64,000 bases of DNA from Planococcus ruber (GTDB taxonomy: Bacteria; Bacillota; Bacilli; Bacillales_A; Planococcaceae), in the NCBI RefSeq assembly GCF_022819085.1, contig NZ_JALHAG010000001.1:827395-891394 (forward strand), read 5' to 3'. The position numbers were made by a program, and so were the translations under genes. Positions 41,392 through 49,041 of the stretch are shown piece after piece (the first letter of the stretch is position 1; each line of letters begins with the position of its first letter). Under the pieces are notes generated by a model, which had not been told where the DNA came from, did no database searches, and saw only the letters and a list, made by a program, of their open reading frames with translations.

Positions 41392-42345
41392 CTAATCTTT
41401 CAATCGATAACACCGTGCTTTCGATTCGCCGGTCGTTTGCAAATCAAATTGGCTTAATAACCGCCCAGCCACATGGCGAGAATCGAGTCCGCAAAACTCG
41501 CGAAATCTTTCATTCGTAATGGTTGTATCGATTAAAGAGAAGTATTCCTGCAGCGCAAATTCGTGAGCCAGCAGATCCTGATGACGGCAGGACTGACAAT
41601 GCCAACTCCGTTTCGTTCGGAACATCGTGAGCGATTGGCAGTTTCGGCAATATACACCGGTCTTCAATTCCCTAGGATGGATAAAATATCGTTGGCACAA
41701 TGGAATTTCTACAAAAGGGGTTTGACTTGATAGCAGCATATCTTTTATTTTGAGAAGTGGGAGGTTCGCAGCCATTGGGGGATGGGCTTCATGAATTTTC
41801 AAAAGCATTTCCGGCATCTGATAAGTTTTGCAAATAAGGGTGCGGGCTGGTTTTGAGATGAACTCGCACTTTTTCGCTGTGAAGACGATGAGGCCTTGAA
41901 CTGGCAGGGGAATCTTATGTTTCTTGAACCAGATGGATAGAAAGCGGACGTTCTTGCGGAGTTGAATCTGCGGATCTTCCATGACGGTTTTCACGCTGTC
42001 TTCATCAAATCGGTAAAACTCGCCAGTCTTTTCATCGAAGTGGATTTTGCCGCTGATGTTCTTGGACTCAATCACAATCGCGCAGCGTTTTGTCAAAAGC
42101 AATCCGTCCATTTGGATAGGCCAATTGCCTAATTGTAATTGAACATTCCACATCACACTATAATCCTCATCTAAATAAAACTCATTGAACCGGGCTTCGA
42201 TTCGATGTTCGCCTCTTGCTCCGGAAGCAGTGCGGTGCAGCTCTTTCTGAAGATAACTTTGACTTTGATGCTCAGCCGGCAGCCGGTTAATTAACCGTTC
42301 CAATCCTTCCGACCGGGCCATCATTCCGATTGATCTCTTTTCCAT
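41392..42345 (-). CDS. NERD-domain protein with zinc ribbon
   Basis: Protein of 317 aa with a nuclease-related domain (about 40-160): ASGARGEHRIEARF, NWPIQMDGLLLT and IVIESKNISGKIHFDEKTGEF, giving the Glu/Asp/ExK core of the PD-(D/E)xK fold. Near residues 225-250 are two CxxC pairs (YCRNCQSL and HCQSCRHQD) that form a zinc ribbon. The C-terminal part (FREFCGLDSRHVAGRLLSQF) may be a small helical DNA-binding region. Function is unknown; a DNA-processing or defence role is plausible. AGAGGTG precedes ATG 42345. It lies between two near-identical 20-bp-period arrays. Confidence 0.85.
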   Translation of the reverse strand: MEKRSIGMMARSEGLERLINRLPAEHQSQSYLQKELHRTASGARGEHRIEARFNEFYLDEDYSVMWNVQLQLGNWPIQMDGLLLTKRCAIVIESKNISGKIHFDEKTGEFYRFDEDSVKTVMEDPQIQLRKNVRFLSIWFKKHKIPLPVQGLIVFTAKKCEFISKPARTLICKTYQMPEMLLKIHEAHPPMAANLPLLKIKDMLLSSQTPFVEIPLCQRYFIHPRELKTGVYCRNCQSLTMFRTKRSWHCQSCRHQDLLAHEFALQEYFSLIDTTITNERFREFCGLDSRHVAGRLLSQFDLQTTGESKARCYRLKD

Positions 42346-42464
42346 AAAACACCTCTTTCAATTGAATTAAATGAAGTATAGCACTCTTTAAATAAATTTA
42401 GAGAAACGATTTTAAAAACAATCATGTGCCTGCTTTTCTCTTGCGAAAAGGGGAGATGAGGCGA

Positions 42465-42600
42465 TACGCTCGTTCAAATAAATTTGTGCGCGCTCAGGAA
42501 AAAATACACTCGTTCAAATGAATTTGTGCGCGCTCAGAGAGAAATGCGCGCGTTCAAACAGATTTGCGCGCGTTCAAAATAAAATGCGCGCGCTCATAAT
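42465..42600. repeat. Seven-copy array, exact 20-bp period, right of the NERD gene
   Basis: Cores start at 42465, 42485, 42505, 42525, 42545, 42565 and 42585 (TACGCTCG, TGTGCGCG, TACACTCG, TGTGCGCG, TGCGCGCG x3). From 42505 the sequence repeats that at 41277-41365 almost base for base. The remaining gap 42346-42735 otherwise holds only the permease promoter. Confidence 0.8.
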
Positions 42601-42630
42601 TTTTACCCAATCACTATCAAGCTCCATCCC

Positions 42631-42659
42631 TTGACACACCTGATTTTTTCGATTAAACT
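42631..42659 (+). promoter_or_regulatory. sigA promoter of the purine permease
   Basis: Perfect TTGACA (42631-42636), 17-base spacer, TAAACT (42654-42659). No purine riboswitch is recognisable in the leader. Confidence 0.6.
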
Positions 42660-42735
42660 CCTATATTGGCTCACCTATTTTATTTATTGGGAAGAGCGGG
42701 TTGGGAGAGGGCTAATTTAATAGAAGGTCGTAGAA

Positions 42736-44034
42736 ATGAGTAATTGGATGGACCGTTTTTTTGGTCTTCAAATGAACGAAACGACAGTTAAACGGGAGAT
42801 GTCGGCAGGTGTCATCGGCTTTTTTACGGTGGTGTATATCATTGCCGTCAACTCATTGATCTTGTCCGAATCGGGTATGCCGCTTGAAGCCGCGATTATC
42901 GCGACGATTGCAGCGTCCGTATTTGGCTGTCTCGTCATGGGCTTCTGGGGCAATGCGCCGATTTTGCTTGTGCCGGGCATGGGAATCAATGCGTTATTCT
43001 CTTATACGATGGTGCAATCGATGGGCTTGTCTTGGCCTGAAGCATTGACAGTGGTTTTTGTATCCGGCATCATTTTTGTCATTATTGCGTTTACGCGTTT
43101 GGCAAAAATGCTGAGTGCTGCCGTGCCGTATTCGCTGAAAGAAGCGATTACGGTTGGACTTGGTTTATTCCTCATGCTGATCGGTCTTGAAAAAGGCGGC
43201 ATCGTGGTGAATGGTTCCAATTCGATTTTGGCACTGGGCTCTCTTGGCGAGGCGCATGTCCTGGCAACTGTTTTGACTTTTGTCGTCGCAATCGTGCTGT
43301 TTATTCGCAATGTTCCGGGGAATTTCCTGATTACGATTGTATTGGGTACTGTGATTGCTTCCTTCTTCGGATTGATTGATCCGAGCGGAATGAGCGGATC
43401 GGGCGTCGAGTTGTCGGAAGCGTTCGCCGTTTTTGGTGCCTTGACGTTTGACGGCATCTTATCGATGACGTTCTGGATTGCCGTGTTTTCCTTGACGATG
43501 GTCATCGTCTTTGAAAACATCGGCACGGTGCAGGGGCAAGTGTCGTTCATCGAACACCCGCAAAAGTTCGGGCGCGCATTCCAGGCGACTTCGGTATCCG
43601 CAATGGCCTCCGGCATATTTGGCACGAGTCCGACAGTGGCGAGTGCTGAAAGTGCTTCAGCCATGGCTGCTGGCGGCCGTACAGGCCTGACGGCAGTCAC
43701 CACCGGCTTGCTGTTTCTCGTTTCGGTATTCTTCATCCCCGTCATCAAACTGATACCGGACAGCGCCATTGCGCCGATCCTGATCATCGTGGGCGGACTG
43801 ATGCTTCAGAATATCCGCAACTTAGACATGAAAGACATGAGCGAAAGTTTCCCTGCGCTATTTATCATTGCGCTGATTCCGTTTACGTACAGCATTGCGG
43901 ACGGTATTGCCATCGGCTTTATCTTGTACCCGGTGCTGAAAATCGCAATCGGAAAATGGCGGGAAGTCTCGATGACGCTTTACATCATTGCCGGCTTGTT
44001 CTTAGTGAATTTTGTTTTCCACGTCATCAGTTAA
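42736..44034 (+). CDS. NCS2 family purine permease (AzgA/PbuG type)
   Basis: Membrane permease of 432 aa, probably for hypoxanthine, guanine or adenine. It opens MDRFFGLQMNETTVKREMSAGVIGFFTVVYIIAVNSLILSE, the hallmark of the AzgA/PbuG subgroup. It also has LVPGMGINALFSYTMV (substrate site), AVPYSLKEAITVGLGLFLMLIGLEKGGI, FGTSPTVASAESASAMAAGGRTGLTAV (second site) and SFPALFIIALIPFTYSIADGIAIGF. About 12 to 14 helices. AGAAGG precedes the ATG. Confidence 0.9.
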   Translation: MSNWMDRFFGLQMNETTVKREMSAGVIGFFTVVYIIAVNSLILSESGMPLEAAIIATIAASVFGCLVMGFWGNAPILLVPGMGINALFSYTMVQSMGLSWPEALTVVFVSGIIFVIIAFTRLAKMLSAAVPYSLKEAITVGLGLFLMLIGLEKGGIVVNGSNSILALGSLGEAHVLATVLTFVVAIVLFIRNVPGNFLITIVLGTVIASFFGLIDPSGMSGSGVELSEAFAVFGALTFDGILSMTFWIAVFSLTMVIVFENIGTVQGQVSFIEHPQKFGRAFQATSVSAMASGIFGTSPTVASAESASAMAAGGRTGLTAVTTGLLFLVSVFFIPVIKLIPDSAIAPILIIVGGLMLQNIRNLDMKDMSESFPALFIIALIPFTYSIADGIAIGFILYPVLKIAIGKWREVSMTLYIIAGLFLVNFVFHVIS

Positions 44035-44042
44035 ATGAAATA

Positions 44043-44075
44043 AAAAACGCATCTGCAGAAGCAGGTGCGTTTTTC
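44043..44075 (+). terminator. Terminator of the purine permease
   Basis: ACGCATCTGC / GCAGGTGCGT stem (one G-T pair) then T5. Confidence 0.8.
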
Positions 44076-44090
44076 GTTGCTTTAAAGCAG

Positions 44091-44099
44091 TGCTATAAT
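44091..44099 (+). promoter_or_regulatory. Extended -10 promoter of the 61-aa protein gene
   Basis: TGCTATAAT (TG at 44091, TATAAT at 44094-44099), an extended -10 element without an obvious -35. Confidence 0.5.
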
Positions 44100-44133
44100 A
44101 GAAGCAAGAGATCTGAAAGGAGTGGCACGAAAC

Positions 44134-44319
44134 ATGAAATACACGAAATCCAAGATGGAGCAGCTCGTGAACGATCATCCGGAGTTGAAAAAGCGCCTGA
44201 AAGTATTGATGAAAGAGATGGAACTGGAAAAAAGCTTTGCGTTGAAAGCCTTGTACCATTCGGAAGTAACGGATAACGGGCCTTACCAAAAAGACTATCA
44301 AGACCTCGACCTTCAGTAA
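44134..44319 (+). CDS. Small hypothetical protein (61 aa)
   Basis: Highly charged helical protein (MKYTKSKMEQLVNDHPELKK, LKVLMKEMELEKSF). AAAGGAG precedes ATG 44134, with a promoter before and a strong terminator after. I do not recognise the family; a small coiled-coil regulatory or stress protein is possible. Confidence 0.6.
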   Translation: MKYTKSKMEQLVNDHPELKKRLKVLMKEMELEKSFALKALYHSEVTDNGPYQKDYQDLDLQ

Positions 44320-44346
44320 GAGCAGATTTTTTAAGCTGCTCCAACG

Positions 44347-44379
44347 ATAAAACCCCTTAAGCTCTGCTTAAGGGGTTTT
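44347..44379. terminator. Bidirectional terminator
   Basis: AACCCCTTAAGC / GCTTAAGGGGTT with T6 on the plus strand and A/T-rich sequence on the other. It ends the 61-aa gene and overlaps the 3' end of the MerR-B12 gene. Confidence 0.85.
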
Positions 44380-45262
44380 TTGCTTGTTGATCCAGCCATT
44401 CTTGCCATAAATCGTAAGAATCGCCAAGGAACCATCTGTTTTTTTCGGATTTCTGTTCGTTGATGCCAGCACCGCCGATCAAGAATTGCATTTCAGGCTT
44501 TTCTGCGGCAATGCTGTCGATGTATTGATTGATCGCAGGCAGCATGCGCGGGGAAGAAACCGCCATACAAGTAATTTCAATATCGTGTTCGATTGTCAGC
44601 TGGGCAATGCCGTCAAGCGGCGTATTTTCGCCAAAGTACATCACCTGGTAGCCGTTTTCGCGCATGAACAAACTAAAAAGCAATAAACCTAATTGGTGAT
44701 GCTCACCGCTCGGGCATAGAGCCATCACTTTCGGCAGCTCAGGTGAAATCGGGAATACCCGGAAAAATTGGTTGAAGCGCTGTTGGACAATATTGGTGAT
44801 TAAATGCTCGTGCGCTACCGTCAACGAACCGTTTTCCCACTCTTCGCCGATGCGGACCATAAGCGGCACGATGATGGAAAAGAACACGGTCCGGTAATGG
44901 AACAATGAAAAATGAAGATCCAATAAATAATTGAACCGTTCGGTGTCCATTTCGGAAGCTGCCAAATACAGTTCCTGGACTTGTTTATGGTAAGGCTCTG
45001 AACTTACAGGTTCAGGCGTTTTCTCTTTTTCAACAGGATTTCTTTTGGAAGCGTGCAATTGTTTCACGGCTTCGCTGATTTTAATGCCTCGATCTTGTAC
45101 TTGAATTTTAAGCCATTTTAAATCTTCGAGGTTCTGATCCGAATAAAGCCGGTGTCCGGATTCCGTACGCGCAGGCGTAATAGCGTTGTAACGGGTTTCC
45201 CACGAACGGATCGTCACTTTCGGCATATCTAAAATTTTGGCAGCTGCTTTAATATTGTACAT
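44357..45262 (-). CDS. LitR/CarH-type MerR regulator with B12-binding domain
   Basis: Regulator of 301 aa. An N-terminal MerR helix-turn-helix (MYNIKAAAKILDMPKVTIRSWETRY) is followed by a helical cap and a cobalamin-binding Rossmann domain. The photoreceptor signature W-x9-EH is exact (WENGSLTVAHEH, near residue 141). The lower-ligand motif E-x-H-x-x-G is GEHHQLG, followed by LLLFSLFMRENGYQVMYFGENTP. Family members bind adenosylcobalamin and leave DNA when light breaks the Co-C bond. The start has TAGGTAATGCT upstream, a modest ribosome site. A palindrome over its -10 suggests autorepression. Confidence 0.88.
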   Translation of the reverse strand: MYNIKAAAKILDMPKVTIRSWETRYNAITPARTESGHRLYSDQNLEDLKWLKIQVQDRGIKISEAVKQLHASKRNPVEKEKTPEPVSSEPYHKQVQELYLAASEMDTERFNYLLDLHFSLFHYRTVFFSIIVPLMVRIGEEWENGSLTVAHEHLITNIVQQRFNQFFRVFPISPELPKVMALCPSGEHHQLGLLLFSLFMRENGYQVMYFGENTPLDGIAQLTIEHDIEITCMAVSSPRMLPAINQYIDSIAAEKPEMQFLIGGAGINEQKSEKNRWFLGDSYDLWQEWLDQQAKNPLSRA

Positions 45263-45289
45263 AGCATTACCTACATTTCTTTAGATTGT

Positions 45290-45308
45290 TTGTATAATAA
45301 TTATACAA
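45290..45308. promoter_or_regulatory. 19-bp palindromic operator over the MerR-B12 promoter
   Basis: TTGTATAATAATTATACAA is a perfect palindrome apart from its central base. It overlaps the -10 box of the regulator's own promoter and is the likely binding site of the regulator. Confidence 0.6.
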
Positions 45309-45328
45309 CTTTATAGGCAATATCGCAA
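45300..45328 (-). promoter_or_regulatory. sigA promoter of the MerR-B12 gene
   Basis: Minus-strand TTGCGA (45328-45323), 17-base spacer, TATAAT (45305-45300). Confidence 0.65.
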
Positions 45329-45358
45329 AGTTTAACCAAAACTGTATAAGAAGAATGA

Positions 45359-45385
45359 AAAAGTCCCCTATACAAGGAGCCTTTT
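45359..45385. repeat. First copy of a 20-bp duplicated hairpin sequence
   Basis: CCCCTATACAAGGAGCCTTT (45365-45384) recurs at 45726-45745 within the MFS terminator. This copy has an imperfect stem. Between the copies (45386-45720) I see no supportable gene. Confidence 0.55.
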
Positions 45386-45715
45386 CAATGTGTTGAAAAA
45401 TAGAAATGGAAAAAATTTCGTATAGAAACTCGATATTCCACAAAACCGCTGCGAAGCGATTGCCCATGGCTTACGAGGTCAATTGCTTTGCAACGAGCTT
45501 GCGAAGAAGCAAGTGTTTTAAAACGATACCTTTATAAAACATCGTCTCCGCTGTGTTGTCCCATATCTTTGGAAAGTGTTCCAGCGCCGGCGCGGTTCCG
45601 GACGGGCTGGAGCAATAAGACGAGTGATTTTCTCGGCTTATTGCGGGAAGCAAGTCCATAGCGCCGCAGTGCGGATTCCAGAAGCAGATGCTCGAATCCA
45701 ATTAGTTTCTCGAAA

Positions 45716-45745
45716 ACTCAAAAGGCCCCTATACAAGGAGCCTTT
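45716..45745 (-). terminator. Terminator of MFS transporter 1
   Basis: AAAGGCCCC / GGAGCCTTT stem (one G-T pair), TTTTGAG on the minus strand. Confidence 0.65.
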
Positions 45746-45759
45746 CGCTTGGATTGAAT

Positions 45760-46959
45760 TTAGAGGACCGCAGCAGATTTGGCAGCTCTTGAGCGTTGCC
45801 AAACCACTGTGATAAACATGGTGACTAATAGCATCGCCAGACCCAAAATGAACGGGAAGATGATATTGACGTCATACAGCACGCCCGCAAGAAGCGGCCC
45901 GATGACATTGCCGATACTCATGTAGGCATTGTTCATGCCCATTGCGAATCCGACTTCGCCTTCTGCCATTTTTGAAATCAACGTGTTCAAAACAGGGCGG
46001 AGGATCGAAGTCGCCATGAAGATGACGAGCGATACACCGAAGAACATGGCGTAGCTGCCGGCGAACAATGACAATAGGAAGCCGATTGCCGTAACTCCGA
46101 GGAAGAACACTAAAATCGCGACTTCTCCGAAGCGGCGGACAATGCGGTCCACGATAAACAATTGAACGATGACGCTGACAACGCCGGTCGCAGTAATCAT
46201 GAAGGCGATGTCTTTCGCAGTAGAGTTGAACTGGTTGTCCAAGTACAAACCAACGACGGATTCATAGGCCAACAAGCCGAAGCTCATGACCAGCGTAATA
46301 ACCAGAGGAATGAAATACGGCATCTTCACCGAACGGCCAATTTTTGTGAACATCGACTCTTCATCAGGAACAGTCGATTCCACAACCGGATTTCCTTCAA
46401 CAGCGTCGCTGTCTTTCAAGAGAACGACAGAGAAGAGGACCGCAACCAATGAAACAAGTGCAGAAACCAGGAAAGGCAATTTCAGGCTGTAATCTGCCAG
46501 AAAACCGCCGATTCCGGGTCCGACGACGATGCCGAGTGACATCGCAGCCGATACTAAGCTCGTGCCTTTTGCGCGCTGATCGAATGTGGTGATGTCCGCG
46601 ATATAAGCGAAGATGGCCGGGACGAGCATCGCTGCGCCCACTCCGCCGATGACACGGGACAGGTAAAGGACCGCGATAAGGTCAGAGGCATAAAAGACGA
46701 ACATGGAAATGGTCAATCCGAGCAGGCCGTAAATGATCATTTTCCGGCGGCCGTACTGATCTGCCCACTTTCCGGCAATCGGAGAAAACAGGAATTGGGC
46801 AGCTGCAAAAATGGCAATCATCAAACCGGCGGCCATACCGCCCTGATTAATGGAGGCCAAATAGGAAGGCAAAATCGGAATGACAATTCCGAAGCTCGCG
46901 ATGGCGATGAACATATTGATCATCAGGATAAAAATCTTTTTTCGTTGATCTGGCGACAT
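45760..46959 (-). CDS. MFS efflux transporter 1 (Bmr/NorA/TetA-like)
   Basis: Twelve-helix major facilitator of 399 aa. It has the N-terminal FIAIASFGIVIPILPSYLASI, motif A GKWADQYGRRKMI, the antiporter motif C region SLGIVVGPGIGGFLAD and a second-half motif A-like DRIVRRFGE. The likely role is proton-coupled efflux of drugs or metabolites. The ATG has GAGGG 8 bases upstream. It is one of three tandem copies (47.1 kb intact, 48.4 kb decayed) from repeated duplication. Confidence 0.88.
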   Translation of the reverse strand: MSPDQRKKIFILMINMFIAIASFGIVIPILPSYLASINQGGMAAGLMIAIFAAAQFLFSPIAGKWADQYGRRKMIIYGLLGLTISMFVFYASDLIAVLYLSRVIGGVGAAMLVPAIFAYIADITTFDQRAKGTSLVSAAMSLGIVVGPGIGGFLADYSLKLPFLVSALVSLVAVLFSVVLLKDSDAVEGNPVVESTVPDEESMFTKIGRSVKMPYFIPLVITLVMSFGLLAYESVVGLYLDNQFNSTAKDIAFMITATGVVSVIVQLFIVDRIVRRFGEVAILVFFLGVTAIGFLLSLFAGSYAMFFGVSLVIFMATSILRPVLNTLISKMAEGEVGFAMGMNNAYMSIGNVIGPLLAGVLYDVNIIFPFILGLAMLLVTMFITVVWQRSRAAKSAAVL

Positions 46960-47092
46960 GGAAGCACCCTCATTTCTTCTATAGACTGTTCTGGATATTT
47001 TTTCTCAGCTTCACCATATTATTTGAGTACAAAGTTCCTGTCAATGGAATGAACTCCGCTTTAATTTGTTTTTTATTCAAGATTTTTACCAT

Positions 47093-47136
47093 GCAAAAAG
47101 AAGCTTCCCGGAATTGCATCTGGACAGCTTCTTTGC
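47093..47136 (-). terminator. Terminator of MFS transporter 2
   Basis: Minus-strand AAAGAAGCT ... AGCTTCTTT arms with TTTTT following. Confidence 0.65.
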
Positions 47137-47148
47137 AGGAAAGCGAGT

Positions 47149-48378
47149 TTATTGGACCGCTTCTTTCAATTCTTCATGATGGAGAACAGCGAGTGCCTTG
47201 GCTGCCCGTGAGCTGCGCCAAGCAATCGCAATGGACAAGGTGAGGATCAACAACCCAAGCCCTAAAATGAACGGATAATTGATATTAAAGTCGAACAGCA
47301 ATCCAGCCGATAACGGGCCAAGCACATTGCCAAGGCTCATATAGGAAGTGTTCATGCCCATGGCAAATCCGACTTCGCCTTGCGCCATCTTTGAGATCAA
47401 GATATTGAGGACGGGCCGAAGAATGGCCATTGCCAGGAAAATGACCAGCGAGACGCCGAAGAAAGTGGCGTAGCTTCCCGCAACCAGCGACAAGACGAAA
47501 CCAAAAGCCGCAAGGCCAAGAAACGCAATAAGCACCGGCACTTCGCCGAAACGGCGCACAAGGCGGTCAACGATGAACATTTGGACAATGACGCTGATCA
47601 AGCCGGTTGCCGTAATCATCATCGCAATGTCTTTTGAAGTTGAGCCATATTCGGTTGTTAAATACATGCCGATCACCGACTCATAAGCGACCAGTCCAAA
47701 ACTCATAACGAAAGTGATGATTAACGGAATAAAATACGGCATTTTAACCGAACGCCCAATCTGTTCGAGCATCGATTCGTCTTTGGCGAATTCTTCCGCC
47801 TGTTTCGTGCTTTCTTCCGTCGGTGCAATTTCTTTCAGCATGACAAATGAAAACAGCACCGCGGTGAATGTAACGAACGCTGACACGAGAAACGGCAGCT
47901 TCAAGTCGAAGTCGGCTAAAAATCCGCCGATTCCCGGTCCGATGACTAAGCCGAGCGACATGGAAGCTGTGACAAGCCCGGTCCCTTTCGCGCGCTGAGC
48001 AGGCGTTGTGATGCCTGCCACATAGGTGAAGATTCCAGGGACGAGGAACGCATCGCCGATTCCGCCGATGATGCGCGATGCATACAGAATCCAAATGGAA
48101 TCCGTAGCGTAGAACATCAGCATGGAAACGGTCAAAAGCGATAAACCGATGATGATGACTTTGCGCGGTCCGTAGACATCCGCCCATTTTCCGCCAAGCG
48201 GCGAGAACAATAATTGAGCGCCGGCGAAAATGGCGATCATCAGCCCCGCTGCCGTGCCGCCTTGGTTGATGGAAACCAAATACGCGGGAAGGATGGGGAC
48301 GATAATGCCAAAGCTGGCAATCGCGATAAACATATTGATCATCAGGATGGTGATTTTCTTTCTTTGTTCAGGAGACAT
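47149..48378 (-). CDS. MFS efflux transporter 2
   Basis: Paralogue (409 aa) of the downstream transporter, nearly identical in the first helices (RKKITILMINMFIAIASFGIIVPILPAYL). It has motif A GKWADVYGPRKVI and motif C region SLGLVIGPGIGGFLAD. It ends with a charged tail (HHEELKEAVQ) not found in copy 1. AGAGGA precedes the ATG. The substrate is unknown; differences in the central loop (EIAPTEESTKQAEEFAKDE) may reflect divergence after duplication. Confidence 0.88.
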   Translation of the reverse strand: MSPEQRKKITILMINMFIAIASFGIIVPILPAYLVSINQGGTAAGLMIAIFAGAQLLFSPLGGKWADVYGPRKVIIIGLSLLTVSMLMFYATDSIWILYASRIIGGIGDAFLVPGIFTYVAGITTPAQRAKGTGLVTASMSLGLVIGPGIGGFLADFDLKLPFLVSAFVTFTAVLFSFVMLKEIAPTEESTKQAEEFAKDESMLEQIGRSVKMPYFIPLIITFVMSFGLVAYESVIGMYLTTEYGSTSKDIAMMITATGLISVIVQMFIVDRLVRRFGEVPVLIAFLGLAAFGFVLSLVAGSYATFFGVSLVIFLAMAILRPVLNILISKMAQGEVGFAMGMNTSYMSLGNVLGPLSAGLLFDFNINYPFILGLGLLILTLSIAIAWRSSRAAKALAVLHHEELKEAVQ

Positions 48379-48425
48379 TGCAGGTAAATCCTCTTTTCTA
48401 TAAAATGAATTCTTTTATTTATCAG

Positions 48426-48665
48426 CTAGGGCTGAAAGACCCTCCATAACGTATTGGTTAGGTAAAATAAACATCCGCCGGCAGTAATCAGCATCCATCC
48501 ACCAATGATCATCCCCGAAGCCATACCGCCTTGGTTAATCGATTCCAGGTAAGCCGGAATGACCGGCCCAGTGATTCCGAAACTTGTTATGGGTATAAAT
48601 AAAGTGGTCATTAAAATAATCATCTTTATTGTTGGGATGAAGACATAGATGGTATCTCGTTTCAC
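48426..48665 (-). pseudogene. Third MFS copy, internally deleted
   Basis: Starts like the two MFS genes (IKMIILMTTLFIPITSFGITGPVIPAYLESINQGGMASGMI), then jumps to GGWMLITAGGCLFYLTNTLWRVF, which aligns with the fourth-helix region of the paralogues (SMLMFYATDSIWILYAS), and ends after 79 codons. Motif A is lost. A GTG start at 48665 has no clear ribosome site. A decayed remnant of a triplication. Confidence 0.75.
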
Positions 48666-49041
48666 ATAAAGTTATTGCGAAAATATATCTGATTTTAACA
48701 ACTTTCCTATATTATGATGAAAAAACCTCAAAGTCAATGGGTTTTGGACATAAAAATAACATGTTGCAAAACAATTTATTATTCTATTATATAAATATTC
48801 ACAAAATTTTATAGAGCCTAACAGACTGCGGTTTTTGAGATTAAATTATTTAAATATCGTAATCGATAAGGTCAAATAAAACGCTTACATAGAAGAGTGA
48901 AATCTTCTTCATTTGTTACAGTGGTGTGAAGGCCGAATTTAATATAGTAGAAACAGAGCGCTGGGGTTTATAGAAGAGGGGCGGAGGTAAGGTATAATTA
49001 AGGTAACAAGAACGGCATTCAAGCCACGAAAGGTGACTGAA
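48666..49041. other. Intergenic region with shared CoA-transferase upstream element
   Basis: AT-rich, no gene. It contains TGCGGTTTTTGA at 48827-48838 and AAAACGCTT at 48878-48886, both also found upstream of the second CoA-transferase (51427-51438 and 51456-51464). TATAAT at about 48993 may be the -10 of the first CoA-transferase. Confidence 0.45.

Noticed and set aside
41237-42600. Repeat arrays that resemble a CRISPR
   Set aside because: The repeat unit and spacing are 20 bp in total, with no unique spacers of 30 bp or more and no cas genes nearby.
42601-42735. Possible purine riboswitch before the NCS2 permease
   Set aside because: The leader is short and lacks the conserved three-way-junction bases; only a sigA promoter is visible.
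43002-43787. Long minus-strand frame (261 codons)
   Set aside because: Antisense to the NCS2 permease; composition typical of a shadow frame and no ribosome site.
45471-45701. Minus-strand 76-codon frame in the 500-base gap
   Set aside because: No ribosome site, no recognisable family and poor codon character; the gap is better described as non-coding.
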